Part shown: in pieces, positions 46,816 through 55,409 of the stretch
Numbering within the stretch: the first letter of the stretch is position 1
Layout: every line of letters starts with the position of its first letter
Source: Arenibacterium halophilum
GTDB taxonomy: Bacteria > Pseudomonadota > Alphaproteobacteria > Rhodobacterales > Rhodobacteraceae
Assembly (NCBI RefSeq): GCF_005938225.1
Contig: NZ_VCPC01000008.1
Span: 1-64,000 of the forward strand
Length of the DNA stretch: 64,000 nucleotides
Direction of reading: 5' to 3'
Program-made: the position numbers and the translations under genes
The notes under the pieces: model-generated
Told to the model about the DNA's origin: nothing
Databases searched by the model: none
What the model saw: the letters and a program-made list of their open reading frames with translations, nothing else

Positions 46816-47763
46816 ATGGAAAACCGGGATAGCTCCGGCGCGGCACCATCCATTGTCGTCATCCTGAACCTGGATTCAGGAAAGGACGAAACAAAACCAT
46901 CGGCCGATGAGATCCTGTCGATGTTCAGAGACCGGGGGCGCACAGCCCGGGTTGCCGCAGTGTCGAGCGGAGCAGATATTGCCGGCGAAGTTGAAAAGGC
47001 CATCAACCAGACCGGCGTCGACTGTGTCGTTGCAGCCGGGGGAGATGGCACGATTTGCGGCGTGGCAGGAGCCTTGGCAAACAGCGGCGTTGACATGGGG
47101 GTTTTGCCGCTCGGCACCTTCAATTACTTCGCGCGACGGTTCGAGATTCCAGAGGACATCCAGGGTGCCATCGACACGATTTGCAGCGGTGGAACGGAAA
47201 CCATAGATCTGGGCTGCGTGAACGGTGAGGTTTTTATCAACAATGCCAGCATGGGGCTGTATCCGGCGATCCTCAAGGTCCGCGAAGATATCTATCAGCG
47301 ATGGGGCCGTTCGCGACTGGCGGCCTATTGGTCGGTTGCGGTGGCGATGGCAACGGTCTATCGCCCCATGACGATGCGGATCGAGGTTGATGGCGTTCCG
47401 CAGAAAACCCGGACCCCCACCGTATTCGTCGCGATGAGCGCCTACCAACTTGATGAATTCGAAATTGAAGGCTCTGACGCCGTGCGGGCTGGGAAATTCG
47501 CGATCTACCTTGCACCCGATTGCGGACGACTGAGCCTGATCTGGAAAGCGGCGAAAATCGCCTTTCGCGGCTTGAAGAAAGAAACAGATTTCACTCTTCT
47601 GACCGGAGCGCAGGCCACCGTCGCCACGCGCAAACGTCGCCAGCTTGTCGCGATGGATGGTGAGCGCAGCCGCCTGGAAGGCCCGTTCGTATTCTCTATC
47701 ATGAAGAACGCGCTGGCCGTGCGCGTTCTGACCGCCGCAGACAGGACGGATACGGCGGCATGA
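46816..47763 (+). CDS. diacylglycerol-kinase-family (YegS/DAGK-like) lipid kinase
   Basis: A 315-residue enzyme with the DAGK catalytic domain. The nucleotide-binding GGDGT lies in VVAAGGDGTICGVAGALA (about residues 72-89) and LPLGTFNYFARRF follows at about 96-108. The C-terminal half includes the VYLAPDCG-type segment and AMDGERSRLEGP, usual in YegS/BmrU relatives. It phosphorylates a lipid, possibly diacylglycerol or ceramide. ATG 46816 is chosen over GTG 46804 for fit with GGTAGG. Overlaps the next gene by 4 bp. Confidence 0.87.
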   Translation: MENRDSSGAAPSIVVILNLDSGKDETKPSADEILSMFRDRGRTARVAAVSSGADIAGEVEKAINQTGVDCVVAAGGDGTICGVAGALANSGVDMGVLPLGTFNYFARRFEIPEDIQGAIDTICSGGTETIDLGCVNGEVFINNASMGLYPAILKVREDIYQRWGRSRLAAYWSVAVAMATVYRPMTMRIEVDGVPQKTRTPTVFVAMSAYQLDEFEIEGSDAVRAGKFAIYLAPDCGRLSLIWKAAKIAFRGLKKETDFTLLTGAQATVATRKRRQLVAMDGERSRLEGPFVFSIMKNALAVRVLTAADRTDTAA

Positions 47764-48569
47764 CGCGACTGGTTCAGATCAGTGATCTGCATTTCGGAAC
47801 CGTCGACCAAGAACTGATGGAACCGCTGGCCATTGCCATCGAAGAGGCGGCGCCGGACCTTGTCATTATGGCCGGAGATTTCGTGCAGCGCGCGCGTGGA
47901 TCGCAATTCCGTCAAGCGGCCGCCTTTATGGAGCGACTTGGACGTCCGTGGTTGGGGGTGCCCGGAAATCACGACATTCCGCTGTACAATCTGATCCTGC
48001 GCGTGATCGATCCGTTCCGGCGCTACAGGCGGTGGATCTGCGATGATCTTCAGCCGGAGGTGGAATTTCACAGGGTCAGAATCGTGGGTTTGAACACGAC
48101 CGATCCGTTCGCGCACCAACGGGGCAGGGTGTCGGAACACGACGTCGACAGGATTTCCGGGATCATTTCCTCGGATCCCGACCGGCTTGTGGTGATCGTC
48201 GCCCATCACCCGTTCCATCAGTCGCCAGAAGTTGAAAAGAAACTGATGGTCGGGGCGGGGAATGCCTTGGAAAGCTGGGCCAAGGTCGGACCCCATGTCA
48301 TCATGTCAGGGCACCTGCATCAATGGCTGGTCGAGCCTTTCGTGAGGCGCAAGGGCGCGAAGATGACGCTGCAATTGCATTGCGGCACAGGCCTGTCGAC
48401 CCGGCGGCGCGGCAACCCCAATGATTTTGCGATCGTCGATTGCGCAGGCACGGGCGTAACCGTCACCCGCATGGTCGCCCGGCATGGCAGGTTCACGAAT
48501 GCCGGGTCCGTGCAGTATGCCCTTGGCGACACGGGCTGGAAATGCGACGGCGATCAGATCGAGCGATAA
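47760..48569 (+). CDS. calcineurin-like metallophosphoesterase
   Basis: A 269-residue phosphoesterase with all blocks of the dimetal site: D-x-H (QISDLHFGTVD, residues 6-16), GDFV (about 41), GNHD (about 70), HHPF (about 145) and GHLH (about 180). The arrangement resembles CpdA/UDP-diacylglucosamine-type enzymes that act on phosphodiesters. The ATGA overlap with the lipid kinase suggests the two handle a lipid phosphate together. No signal peptide. Confidence 0.9.
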   Translation: MTRLVQISDLHFGTVDQELMEPLAIAIEEAAPDLVIMAGDFVQRARGSQFRQAAAFMERLGRPWLGVPGNHDIPLYNLILRVIDPFRRYRRWICDDLQPEVEFHRVRIVGLNTTDPFAHQRGRVSEHDVDRISGIISSDPDRLVVIVAHHPFHQSPEVEKKLMVGAGNALESWAKVGPHVIMSGHLHQWLVEPFVRRKGAKMTLQLHCGTGLSTRRRGNPNDFAIVDCAGTGVTVTRMVARHGRFTNAGSVQYALGDTGWKCDGDQIER

Positions 48570-48733
48570 GCGCCCCCGGACCAACGGACGCGAACCCACT
48601 TCTGCCCCTTGGATCGGCGCAGAGGCAGCTACCGTTCTCATACGCTGAATCACCGCCAGACGCAGGCTTGGTCGGGCTGTTTCGCCGAGGTTATCAAACT
48701 AAGACGGCATCGCAGCGAAATGGCGCGCGTCTT

Positions 48734-49070
48734 TCACAGTTCAGAGTAGACTGGCTGCAATCCTGCCTCGTGGCGATAGTATCGGATGGCGATGGCACTG
48801 CGACGTCTTGCGCAGACGGAGAAGCTGTTGCGGCTGGCGGAAGGTACCGACACGAAACATTGCAATCCGCCACGAGAACGCAGGGAGCTGAAGCCCGGCA
48901 TAGTTCGTTTCAGTTTTTGGAACAGCGGGTGGCTGTTTTCGGTTCCTGAAGCTCTAGCGAGAGCAATGCTAAAAGCTCGGTGCAGCCGCGCTTGTGCGAG
49001 CCGTATTACGCAAATCCATCCGTCACGATGCTCTTTGGCACAAAACCATGACGCGTCAACAGCTTGACGC
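48734..49070 (-). pseudogene. IS6-family transposase C-terminal remnant
   Basis: The minus strand reads KLLTRHGFVPKSIVTDGFA then a stop, and in another frame TENSHPLFQKLKRTMPGFSSLRSRGGLQCFVSVPSASRNSFSVCARRRSAIAIRYYRHEA. This is the catalytic C-terminus of IS6-type transposases with frameshift and stop. It joins directly to a piece of repA-like sequence at 49070. Confidence 0.72.
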
Positions 49071-49140
49071 CCACACGCCTGCTCCAACTCATCGGCAAAG
49101 CTGTTCAGACTGGTAAGGACGCGATGAAACAGTCTCCAGA
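49071..49140 (-). pseudogene. fragment of a second repA gene (3' end)
   Basis: The minus strand encodes RVLTSLNSFADELEQACGR, resembling the end of the functional RepA of this window (RALASVNSVADELEQ...GRR). At DNA level 26 of 28 bases around GCCGATGAG agree with 55440-55470. It seems to be the tail of another RepA gene, cut by IS6 on one side and DUF1403 on the other. Confidence 0.55.
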
Positions 49141-49625
49141 TGGGGTGGCTCAGCGCCGTGGTCTCCATAAGGGACGTTTCCGACAGCACAGTCGCGGCAC
49201 GGGCCACCGGTGTCCCTTCTCCCGCATCGAGTCACGTGGCAATCTGGTTCGGCTCGAGGTTCGGCAAGGCCAGCTCCAGAACCTTGAACGACACCGGCAG
49301 TTCCACCACGCGCCACCAGGCAAGGTAGATTTCAACCGCCGGTCCAGGCAGGTCGCCGGGGGCCATCAGATGGTGCAAGACGCGCGGTTCCCCTGCCCTC
49401 CCTGGTCAGCCCGATAATGCGACACCGGCCTCAGATGCTCTCAGCGTCAAAGGGGGCCGAAACCAAGCGTGGGTCACATCCATGCGTCCCAACACAAAGT
49501 GCTGGTGGTTCAGCGCCACACCCGACAAAAACGCAACATCTTTGAGGGTTTCAGCGCGTGCGGAGGTGACCCAAGCGGTCATCCGGGGTAACGTATCGAG
49601 GTCGATGAAGTGGTCCGGTCGGGCA
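49141..49625 (-). pseudogene. DUF1403 gene remnant
   Basis: The minus-strand frames read DTLPRMTAWVTSARAETLKDVAFLSGVALNHQHFVLG and, after a shift near 49405, GDLPGPAVEIYLAWWRVVELPVSFKVLELALPNLEPNQIAT-(stop)-LDAGEGTPVARAATVL. These are hallmarks of DUF1403, a plasmid-borne family of unknown role found beside large ParB-like genes in Rhodobacterales. It has a frameshift and a stop and lacks its C-terminal half. Confidence 0.68.
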
Positions 49626-49709
49626 AATATCAGCCCATAGTGTACACATACGCGGCGCTTGTTCCCCGATAATAGCGCTCAAACCGCCCCATTCTAATAC
49701 TCTAAAAAA

Positions 49710-49734
49710 CGTCCGATAAGTTTGCATTATCGGA
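49710..49734. promoter_or_regulatory. perfect palindrome GTCCGATAA-N7-TTATCGGAC before the integrase
   Basis: The arms GTCCGATAA (49710-49718) and TTATCGGAC (49726-49734) are exact inverse copies with a 7-bp spacer, 12 bp upstream of the recombinase start. The arm size with a short spacer is typical of a tyrosine-recombinase core site, but could also be an operator. CCGATAATAGCG at about 49665 repeats part of an arm. Confidence 0.65.
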
Positions 49735-49746
49735 CAGAACAATGAT

Positions 49747-50916
49747 ATGCTCCAGAACATGGGCAGTCTCACAAATAAGGGTACCAAAATCGAGGGCACC
49801 GGCGGCCGCGAGGCCGAGATTTCGAGCTCAGCGCCCCAAAACACGTCGACCGGCAAAGAGCACGACGAGATAGACGCTCCAGACCACGCGTCGATCGCGC
49901 TGCCCGCCCATGCCGGGGGCCTCGCAGGCTCCGGGACCCTCGACCGGCTGGTCGACACCGCCCGCGACTACGCGAAAGCCTCGACCGCCGAGAACACCAA
50001 CAAGGCCTACGCCGCGGATTGGAAACACTTCGCGCGCTGGTGCCGCCGCCATGGGGCGGACCCGCTTTCGGCACCTTGTCCCAACCCTGAGCTCATCGGC
50101 CTCTACCTGACTGAGCTCGCAGCCCCGACGAACGGCGCCCCTGCCCCCTCAGTCTCGACGATAGACCGGCGCCTCTCCGGCCTCGCCTGGAACTATGCCC
50201 AACGTGGTCTTGCCCTCGATCGCAAGGATCGCCACATCGCCACGGTGCTGGCCGGGATCAAACGACAGCATGGGCGACCACCGGTCCAGAAAGAGGCCAT
50301 TCTCCCCGAGGACATCCTCGCCATGGTCGCCACCCTGCCCCACGATCTGCGCGGGCTCCGGGATCGTGCAATCCTGCTGCTGGGCTTCGCCGGCGGGCTC
50401 AGGCGCTCGGAAATCGTCAGCCTCGATCGCGGCAAGGACGATACCCCGGATTCCGGCGGCTGGGTCGAGATCATAGAAAAAGGTGCCCTCCTGACCCTCA
50501 ATGCCATGACCGGCTGGCGCGAGGTGGAGGTCGGGCGCGGATCGTCGGAGCAGACCTGCCCGGTTCATGCGCTTGAGCAATGGCTGCACTTTGCGAAGAT
50601 CGACTTCGGTCCGGTCTTCGTCGGCACCTCGCGCGACGGCAAACGCGCCTACGAAACGCGGCTGAACGACAAGCATGTCGCCCGCCTGATCAAGCGCACC
50701 GTCCTGGACGCCGGCGTGCGATCCGAACTGCCCGAAAAGGAACGCCTGGCGCTGTTCTCGGGCCATTCGCTGCGGGCCGGCCTCTCCAGTTCGGCGGACG
50801 TCGACGAACGCTACGTCCAGAAGCACCTAGGCCACGCCTCGGCCGAGATGACCCGCCGCTACCAACGCCGCCGTGACCGGTTCCGGGTGAATCTGACCAA
50901 AGCTGCTGGGTTGTAG
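49747..50916 (+). CDS. tyrosine recombinase / integrase
   Basis: A 389-residue protein. The SAM-like N-terminal DNA-binding domain (about 70-180) begins TARDYAKASTAENTNKAYAADWKHFARWCRRHG. The catalytic domain (about 195-385) contains LRRSEIVSL (first Arg), FSGHSLRAGLSS (H-x-x-R), KHLGHASAEMTRRY (His and nucleophilic Tyr). Similar enzymes resolve plasmid dimers or move genomic islands. The 60-residue disordered leader is unusual; starts at 49747 or 49759 are both possible. Next to a perfect palindrome and to plasmid partition remnants. Confidence 0.88.
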   Translation: MLQNMGSLTNKGTKIEGTGGREAEISSSAPQNTSTGKEHDEIDAPDHASIALPAHAGGLAGSGTLDRLVDTARDYAKASTAENTNKAYAADWKHFARWCRRHGADPLSAPCPNPELIGLYLTELAAPTNGAPAPSVSTIDRRLSGLAWNYAQRGLALDRKDRHIATVLAGIKRQHGRPPVQKEAILPEDILAMVATLPHDLRGLRDRAILLLGFAGGLRRSEIVSLDRGKDDTPDSGGWVEIIEKGALLTLNAMTGWREVEVGRGSSEQTCPVHALEQWLHFAKIDFGPVFVGTSRDGKRAYETRLNDKHVARLIKRTVLDAGVRSELPEKERLALFSGHSLRAGLSSSADVDERYVQKHLGHASAEMTRRYQRRRDRFRVNLTKAAGL

Positions 50917-50929
50917 TCTTCCGAACCAG

Positions 50930-53038
50930 CATCGATGCCTCACCGCTTGGCAGATCAGCGGTGAGGAAGGCGGGAACGTCGACATCTTCGGACTGCTCCG
51001 CGGCGGAGGTGAGCTGTGGCGGCCCCCCTGCCCTTCTGCGCCGTCGAGTGCTGCCAGATCGTGACGGCGAAGAACCTCCGGCAACCAGCCACAGCCTTTC
51101 AGCAGACGCTCGGCTTCGGTCGCCATCTCGCTCTTCTTCAGGTGCCCGAGGAGTTGCACCGTCCCCTCCCCTTTCGCCTCTCGCACAGTAGCGAGGATCC
51201 GGGCCTTGGGTACGCGGTTCAAGTAGGTATCGGCCGTCGGCTCCCAACCCGCCTCGACCATGTCGAGTTCGACCGCTTGTGCGACCAAGGCGGACTGGGT
51301 CATCCGCTTGGTCAAGCTGCTGGCAGATATACCGGCACCATAGGGGTTAACCTTCTCGTGGAGCGCGTTGATCACGAAGCTGAGGCAATGCGCGAGCAGG
51401 GACAGTCGGCTCACCTGATCGAGGGAGGTCAGGTAATCCCAGAGAGCGGCATCCTCGCCAAGAGGAAGATCGGCCTCCCACTCGGCGTGGCGATCGTCCA
51501 CCAGCTTGGCCACCACGTTGTCCTTCAGATCGCTCGCCTGCGCCGACATGTAGACGTGACGCACCGAGGCCTCGAGGCAGCTGCCGGCCGAACTGGACGT
51601 CCGGAAGGTGTCATTGACAAGCTTCAGAAGCAGCAGCGTCAACGCGACGTCAGGGGAGCGCCCGACCGCTTCGCGCAGTGCGAGTGTACGGTGGGCCGTC
51701 AACTCTATGACCAGCCGCTCAGGCAAGGGCTTCAACGCACCATCATTATCGTAGTCGGGCACGTTGACACCATGCGCTTGGCCAACAGAGGTGATCACCG
51801 TGCCGTGGCCGACACCATCCGAGTTGCTCGTTGCTGAAAGCTCAGCGCCCTGCCCGTCTGCTGTCTGTTCACCGCTGTGGACGTCGACCTCTGCCGGTGG
51901 CTCATCCTCGGGCGGGACAAAACCTCGATAAACTGCTAACTCGCCATAGCAGTCAAGTGTCACGAAAGCCCCTGCCCGTGCGATCTCCTCCGCGTCGAAA
52001 ATCAGCGGTCGGCCCACGAGATTTCCCATCGCGACTTCCAACTAGCTAGGACGCGCGTCGATCTCTTCGGGGAACTGATCCTGGCCCTCGTATTCCTCCT
52101 TGAGTGTCCGGTACTTGGCAAACAGCTTGGCATGGGCCGCGCCTTCGTCATCTGTCATTGGCGCCGGGTTTCCATTAAGCCGCCCCAAAACCCTGGCTGT
52201 AGCCAAAAGGCAGGTCGAGCGAGACTTCGATCCATTTCCAACCTTCGGTCGCGATTGCTTCGGCTTCAGCCAGCCGCCATCATCGCCCTGAAAGAGGTCA
52301 TGTAACATGGTGCCGCCAGCAGCCTCACAAACCTCTACGTCGACAAAGACGGCACGACGGGCAGACGCGCGCACAGAGGTTTCGGTCAGCATGCGCCGGA
52401 TCTGATAGGGCTCCTTGTTCCACGATGACCGGATCGCCTCCCAGACCTGAACCTGGCGCTCGTGGTCCGGATTGACCGTGAAGTCCATCGGCTGTTCCAG
52501 CGACATTTCATCCTCGGCATAAAGCTCAAGCAGGGTAGGGGACAGGGCGGCGAGTTTCAGGCGCTGTTTGACCAGCTGCGGCGTGACGAAGAAGGCGGCT
52601 GCGATCTCTTCGTCGCCCTGTCCCTTCTCCCGCAGCGCCACGAAGGCACGGAACTGAGCGAGCGGGTGCAGGGTTGCGCGTTGCATGTTCTTAGCGAGCG
52701 AGTCGCCTTCGCCCAGGTTCGTGGACTTGGCATCCCGCACGATGCAAGGATTGGGCGTCGTCTTGGCCAAGCGTTTTTGCTTCACCAGGAGTGACAGGGC
52801 CTGGAAGCGCCGACCGCCGGCGGGGGATTTCGAATTTACCGGTCTCGGAATCATTGTCCGCCAGAACGGACCGGACGCTCAGGCTCTGCGCCGACCCGCG
52901 GCGGGCGATGTCTTCGGCCAGTTCTTCGACCGAAATGCCGCCCTTGATGCGCCGGACGTTGGACTGGCTCAGCACGATTTTGGCGAAGGGAATGTCTAGG
53001 GAGGGGGACAGGGTGATTTTTTGGGTAGATTTGGCCAT
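50930..53038 (-). pseudogene. large ParB-like plasmid partition gene, disrupted
   Basis: From ATG 53038 (GGAGAAG upstream) the protein starts MAKSTQKITLSPSLDIPFAKIVLSQSNVRRIKGGISVEELAEDI, the ParB nuclease-like domain. A C5 run at about 52823-52827 shifts the frame after KFEIP; the downstream frame continues AGGRRFQALSLLVKQKRLAK, then the HTH region FFVTPQLVKQRLKLA. A TAG at 52042-52044 stops it in frame before GNLVGRPLIF. A third shift lies near 51020, just before DVDVPAFLTADLP. The intact product would be about 700 residues. Three lesions make it non-functional, so repAB is the working partition pair. Confidence 0.78.
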
Positions 53039-53127
53039 CAGTTCTTCTCCACGACGGGCGCCTGAAGCCACTCTCCCGATCTCACTTCCCGTCACCCCTT
53101 TCACAGCCTTTCTCTACCTCTAAACGT

Positions 53128-53143
53128 GTCCACCGCGGTGGAC
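53128..53143. promoter_or_regulatory. 16-bp perfect palindrome GTCCACCGCGGTGGAC, candidate parS
   Basis: Lies immediately downstream of repC and is fully palindromic. Two related copies lie within 1.2 kb: 53577-53592 (GTCCACCGGGGTGGAC, one mismatched pair, inside repC) and 54283-54300 (looser). RepB proteins bind palindromic centromeres near repABC operons, so this is the best parS candidate in the window. Confidence 0.5.
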
Positions 53144-53144
53144 G

Positions 53145-54200
53145 TCATGCAGCAGCTGCCCCAGAACGAGATAGTCTCTCCAACAAGCGCGATGGATTGA
53201 AGTCAATTGCTCTGCGACCAAGGGTGATGCTGTGAAAGTACGCTCCAAAGTCTCGGATACGGTTGTTCATCTGGAGAATTATGAAGATGGCGCACGATGC
53301 TTTCTGTGAGCCAATTTTCTTAGCCGCGCTTTCGAAGGTGCTTTCGTGAATTCCCATCATAGGAGCGAGCGTTCTGGCGTGGCTTTCAACATCGTGCCAA
53401 TTTTTGAGTGAGTGCGTAGCGAACGATGTGGCTTGGTCACAAATGGTCGTGAGTGTTTGCAAGGGGAGTGTCTTAATGTCGGTTCCGCTTTCTAGATCTT
53501 TTTGTTCTTTTTTAGACTTAGATTGGTGCCGGACAGTTTGCCCGACATTGGCGGACAGTTCCATTGGTTCCGGTGCGTCCACCGGGGTGGACATATGTGT
53601 GCATTGAGTTTCCAGTTCATCGAGCAAAGCACGATACTCCTCGATCGAGAGTTTCCTCCGAAGAACGCGGCGCAGCTGATGGGTGAGCTCGTTCTCGGGG
53701 TCAGCTTCGTCGATCTGCGCAAGTCTGGTCAGGATTTGCTTACGCAAGAATACGCGATCCCGACGAGCATTTTCCATCTCTTGAGCCGCTGCAAGGAGTT
53801 CGTCGGCACGCGCGAGCAAGGGGGCCAGCGACAAGCCGTAGCTAATGGCTTGGCCTTCGGACGACCTCACTCGGTATCTTTTGCGGTTCGGGCTGTCGTC
53901 GCGCTTCATGAAACCGAGTTCGACAAAGCGGTCGATGTGCCTACGGAGGGTGCGTTCATCGATCCCGCCAATTCGACGGCAGATCTCGTTGTTGGAAGCA
54001 AACACCGTGTCTCCATGCCCAGGCTTGAGAAAGCTCAGCATTGCCTGGAGCGTTTGAACATGTCCTGGCCGGAGACCGAACAGGCTGCGAGTATCTCTGA
54101 GCGCGCGGAAGACTGCCCAGATGTCGGTTTCAGGTGTTGACGTGGCGGGGGTGCCCTTGCCGACGCCAAAGGTCTGAACGGAAAGCTTTGTGAATGCCAT
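53145..54200 (-). CDS. repC: plasmid replication initiator RepC
   Basis: A 351-residue initiator. A winged helix typical of RepC is seen at GHGDTVFASNNEICRRIGGIDERTLRRHIDRFVELGFMKRDDSPNRKRYRVRSSEG (about residues 60-115), then a helical middle with a polar linker and a C-terminal domain (SFATHSLKNWHDVESHARTLAPMMGIHESTFESAA). RepC binds the origin that usually lies in its own gene and is the rate-limiting factor. ATG 54200 is chosen as the conserved MAFTKLS start; an upstream in-frame start at 54230 exists. Expression is held down by the ctRNA encoded opposite its leader. Confidence 0.92.
   Translation of the reverse strand: MAFTKLSVQTFGVGKGTPATSTPETDIWAVFRALRDTRSLFGLRPGHVQTLQAMLSFLKPGHGDTVFASNNEICRRIGGIDERTLRRHIDRFVELGFMKRDDSPNRKRYRVRSSEGQAISYGLSLAPLLARADELLAAAQEMENARRDRVFLRKQILTRLAQIDEADPENELTHQLRRVLRRKLSIEEYRALLDELETQCTHMSTPVDAPEPMELSANVGQTVRHQSKSKKEQKDLESGTDIKTLPLQTLTTICDQATSFATHSLKNWHDVESHARTLAPMMGIHESTFESAAKKIGSQKASCAIFIILQMNNRIRDFGAYFHSITLGRRAIDFNPSRLLERLSRSGAAAA
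53577..53592. promoter_or_regulatory. second GTCCACC palindrome, inside repC
   Basis: GTCCACCGGGGTGGAC differs from the perfect copy at 53128 by one base. It is within the repC coding region (codons for PVDAPEP). The AT-rich segment 53490-53530 close to it may be the replication origin, which in repABC plasmids usually lies in repC. Confidence 0.42.
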
Positions 54201-54282
54201 GTTTGTTGAACGACGACCGTTGCGGCCCACAACTTCCCCGGCCCTTCCCGCTGTTTTTGGCGAGAAAAGGCAACAAAAAGAC

Positions 54283-54300
54283 GTCCACCGAATCGGTGAC
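54283..54300. promoter_or_regulatory. third GTCCACC-type inverted repeat, in the repB-repC gap
   Basis: GTCCACCGAATCGGTGAC has arms GTCCACCGA and TCGGTGAC with one base of asymmetry. It lies just upstream of the antisense RNA promoter. Confidence 0.35.
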
Positions 54301-54337
54301 TCTTGACCGGTATGTCGGAGATTGCTACATCACAGGT

Positions 54338-54388
54338 GCTAATCAGATGATGAGGGCTCTCCGGGGGAAACCTTGGGGGGCTCTTTTC
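54338..54388 (+). ncRNA. antisense counter-transcribed RNA (ctRNA/incA) of the repABC operon
   Basis: On the plus strand, opposite the repC leader, TTGACC (54303-54308) and TACATC (54326-54331) are spaced 17 bp. About 50 bases after the start, GGGCTCTCC (54354-54362) pairs with GGGGGGCTC (54375-54383) through G-U tolerant pairs, followed by TTTT, an intrinsic terminator. Size, position and orientation agree with the small RNA that blocks RepC synthesis and causes incompatibility in repABC plasmids. The exact 5' end is inferred. Confidence 0.7.
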
Positions 54389-54440
54389 TTATTGGTCTTC
54401 GCCTTTCTCCTCTGCTCGTGTTTTTGGTTATGACCGGGGA

Positions 54441-55409
54441 TCAGTTCCCCGAGTCTCTCTCATTCTGCCATTGTTCAAAAAGCTGTCGCAGCATGGTTGC
54501 CGCGCGCTCTTCGAGCCATTGGCCGAATTCCGGGTTGTCCTTGCGGGTGATCTTGATAGCGATCGACTTGCCATCGACTGAAAGTGTGCCGACAGGGCTA
54601 CCACTATTGTCCTTTACCACGGTCGTTTGGCCACGGACGCTTTGGTTAGCTGCGCCACGCGCCTTGCTGGAGCAAGCAACATAGACGGCTTGAAATTTGT
54701 CCGTGCTTGGAGTGGTGTCAGGCAGAGAGGCAAGTGTCTCACGCGCAATGTCGACAAGCGGAACCTTCTCTGAAAGTGCGGCAAGATCACCCCATTGGCG
54801 TCGACCTACGCCATGAGCCGGGCCGATAAGCTGGACAAGTTCGTCAGGCAGTTGCTCGATGACTACACGATGGTTCGACACACCTTGCCGGGTGAGGCCT
54901 AGGGCGTCCTGAATGACGCCAGGCTTGTAACCGGCCTCCTGCATCTCTCTGATAAAAAAGGATTTTTCAATGAAGGACGGATCCAGCCGTAGGTTGTTTT
55001 CCTGGCCTTGCGCGATCAGAGAAGCATCATCATCGAGGATTCGAACAATCGCTTTGACGGTTCCACCAACTCTTCGAATGGCTGCAAGTCTGCGACGGCC
55101 GTAGATGATGCGGTATCGATTCGGTTGGTCCGAGGGGCGAACCATGATCGGCACTTGCTGACCATGCTTGCGAATGCTTTCGGCGAGATCTTCAATGCTA
55201 CTATCATCCAGGATCAAGCGATCTCGGAGACCATCCATATCGATCCGGTCGGGTTCGATGTCCCGGATTGAGTTGGCAGTGATTTCCCGGAGAGAATCCC
55301 GCAATCCGCCAACCGACCCAGGTAGCTTTGTGGATTTGACCGGGGCAGGGGAGGGGGCTTCCGACTCTTTCTCGTCTTTGGGTGGTTGGTTGAAGATATT
55401 TCGAGCCAT
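54441..55409 (-). CDS. repB: plasmid partition protein RepB (ParB family)
   Basis: A 322-residue protein beginning MARNIFNQPP. The ParB N-terminal domain (about 55-145) contains the box GQQVPIMVRP and YGRRRLAAIRRVGG for CTP/DNA handling, followed by a helix-turn-helix (YKPGVIQDALGLTRQGVSNHRVVIEQLP). RepB binds parS and works with RepA ATPase. ATG 55409 overlaps the repA stop by one base (TGATG); a start 15 bases upstream also exists. Length normal for RepB. Confidence 0.93.
   Translation of the reverse strand: MARNIFNQPPKDEKESEAPSPAPVKSTKLPGSVGGLRDSLREITANSIRDIEPDRIDMDGLRDRLILDDSSIEDLAESIRKHGQQVPIMVRPSDQPNRYRIIYGRRRLAAIRRVGGTVKAIVRILDDDASLIAQGQENNLRLDPSFIEKSFFIREMQEAGYKPGVIQDALGLTRQGVSNHRVVIEQLPDELVQLIGPAHGVGRRQWGDLAALSEKVPLVDIARETLASLPDTTPSTDKFQAVYVACSSKARGAANQSVRGQTTVVKDNSGSPVGTLSVDGKSIAIKITRKDNPEFGQWLEERAATMLRQLFEQWQNERDSGN

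Noticed and set aside
54219-54233. GTTGCGGCCCACAAC as a ParB-type site
   Set aside because: Only the outer four bases are symmetrical and it is single copy; the GTCCACC palindromes are stronger.
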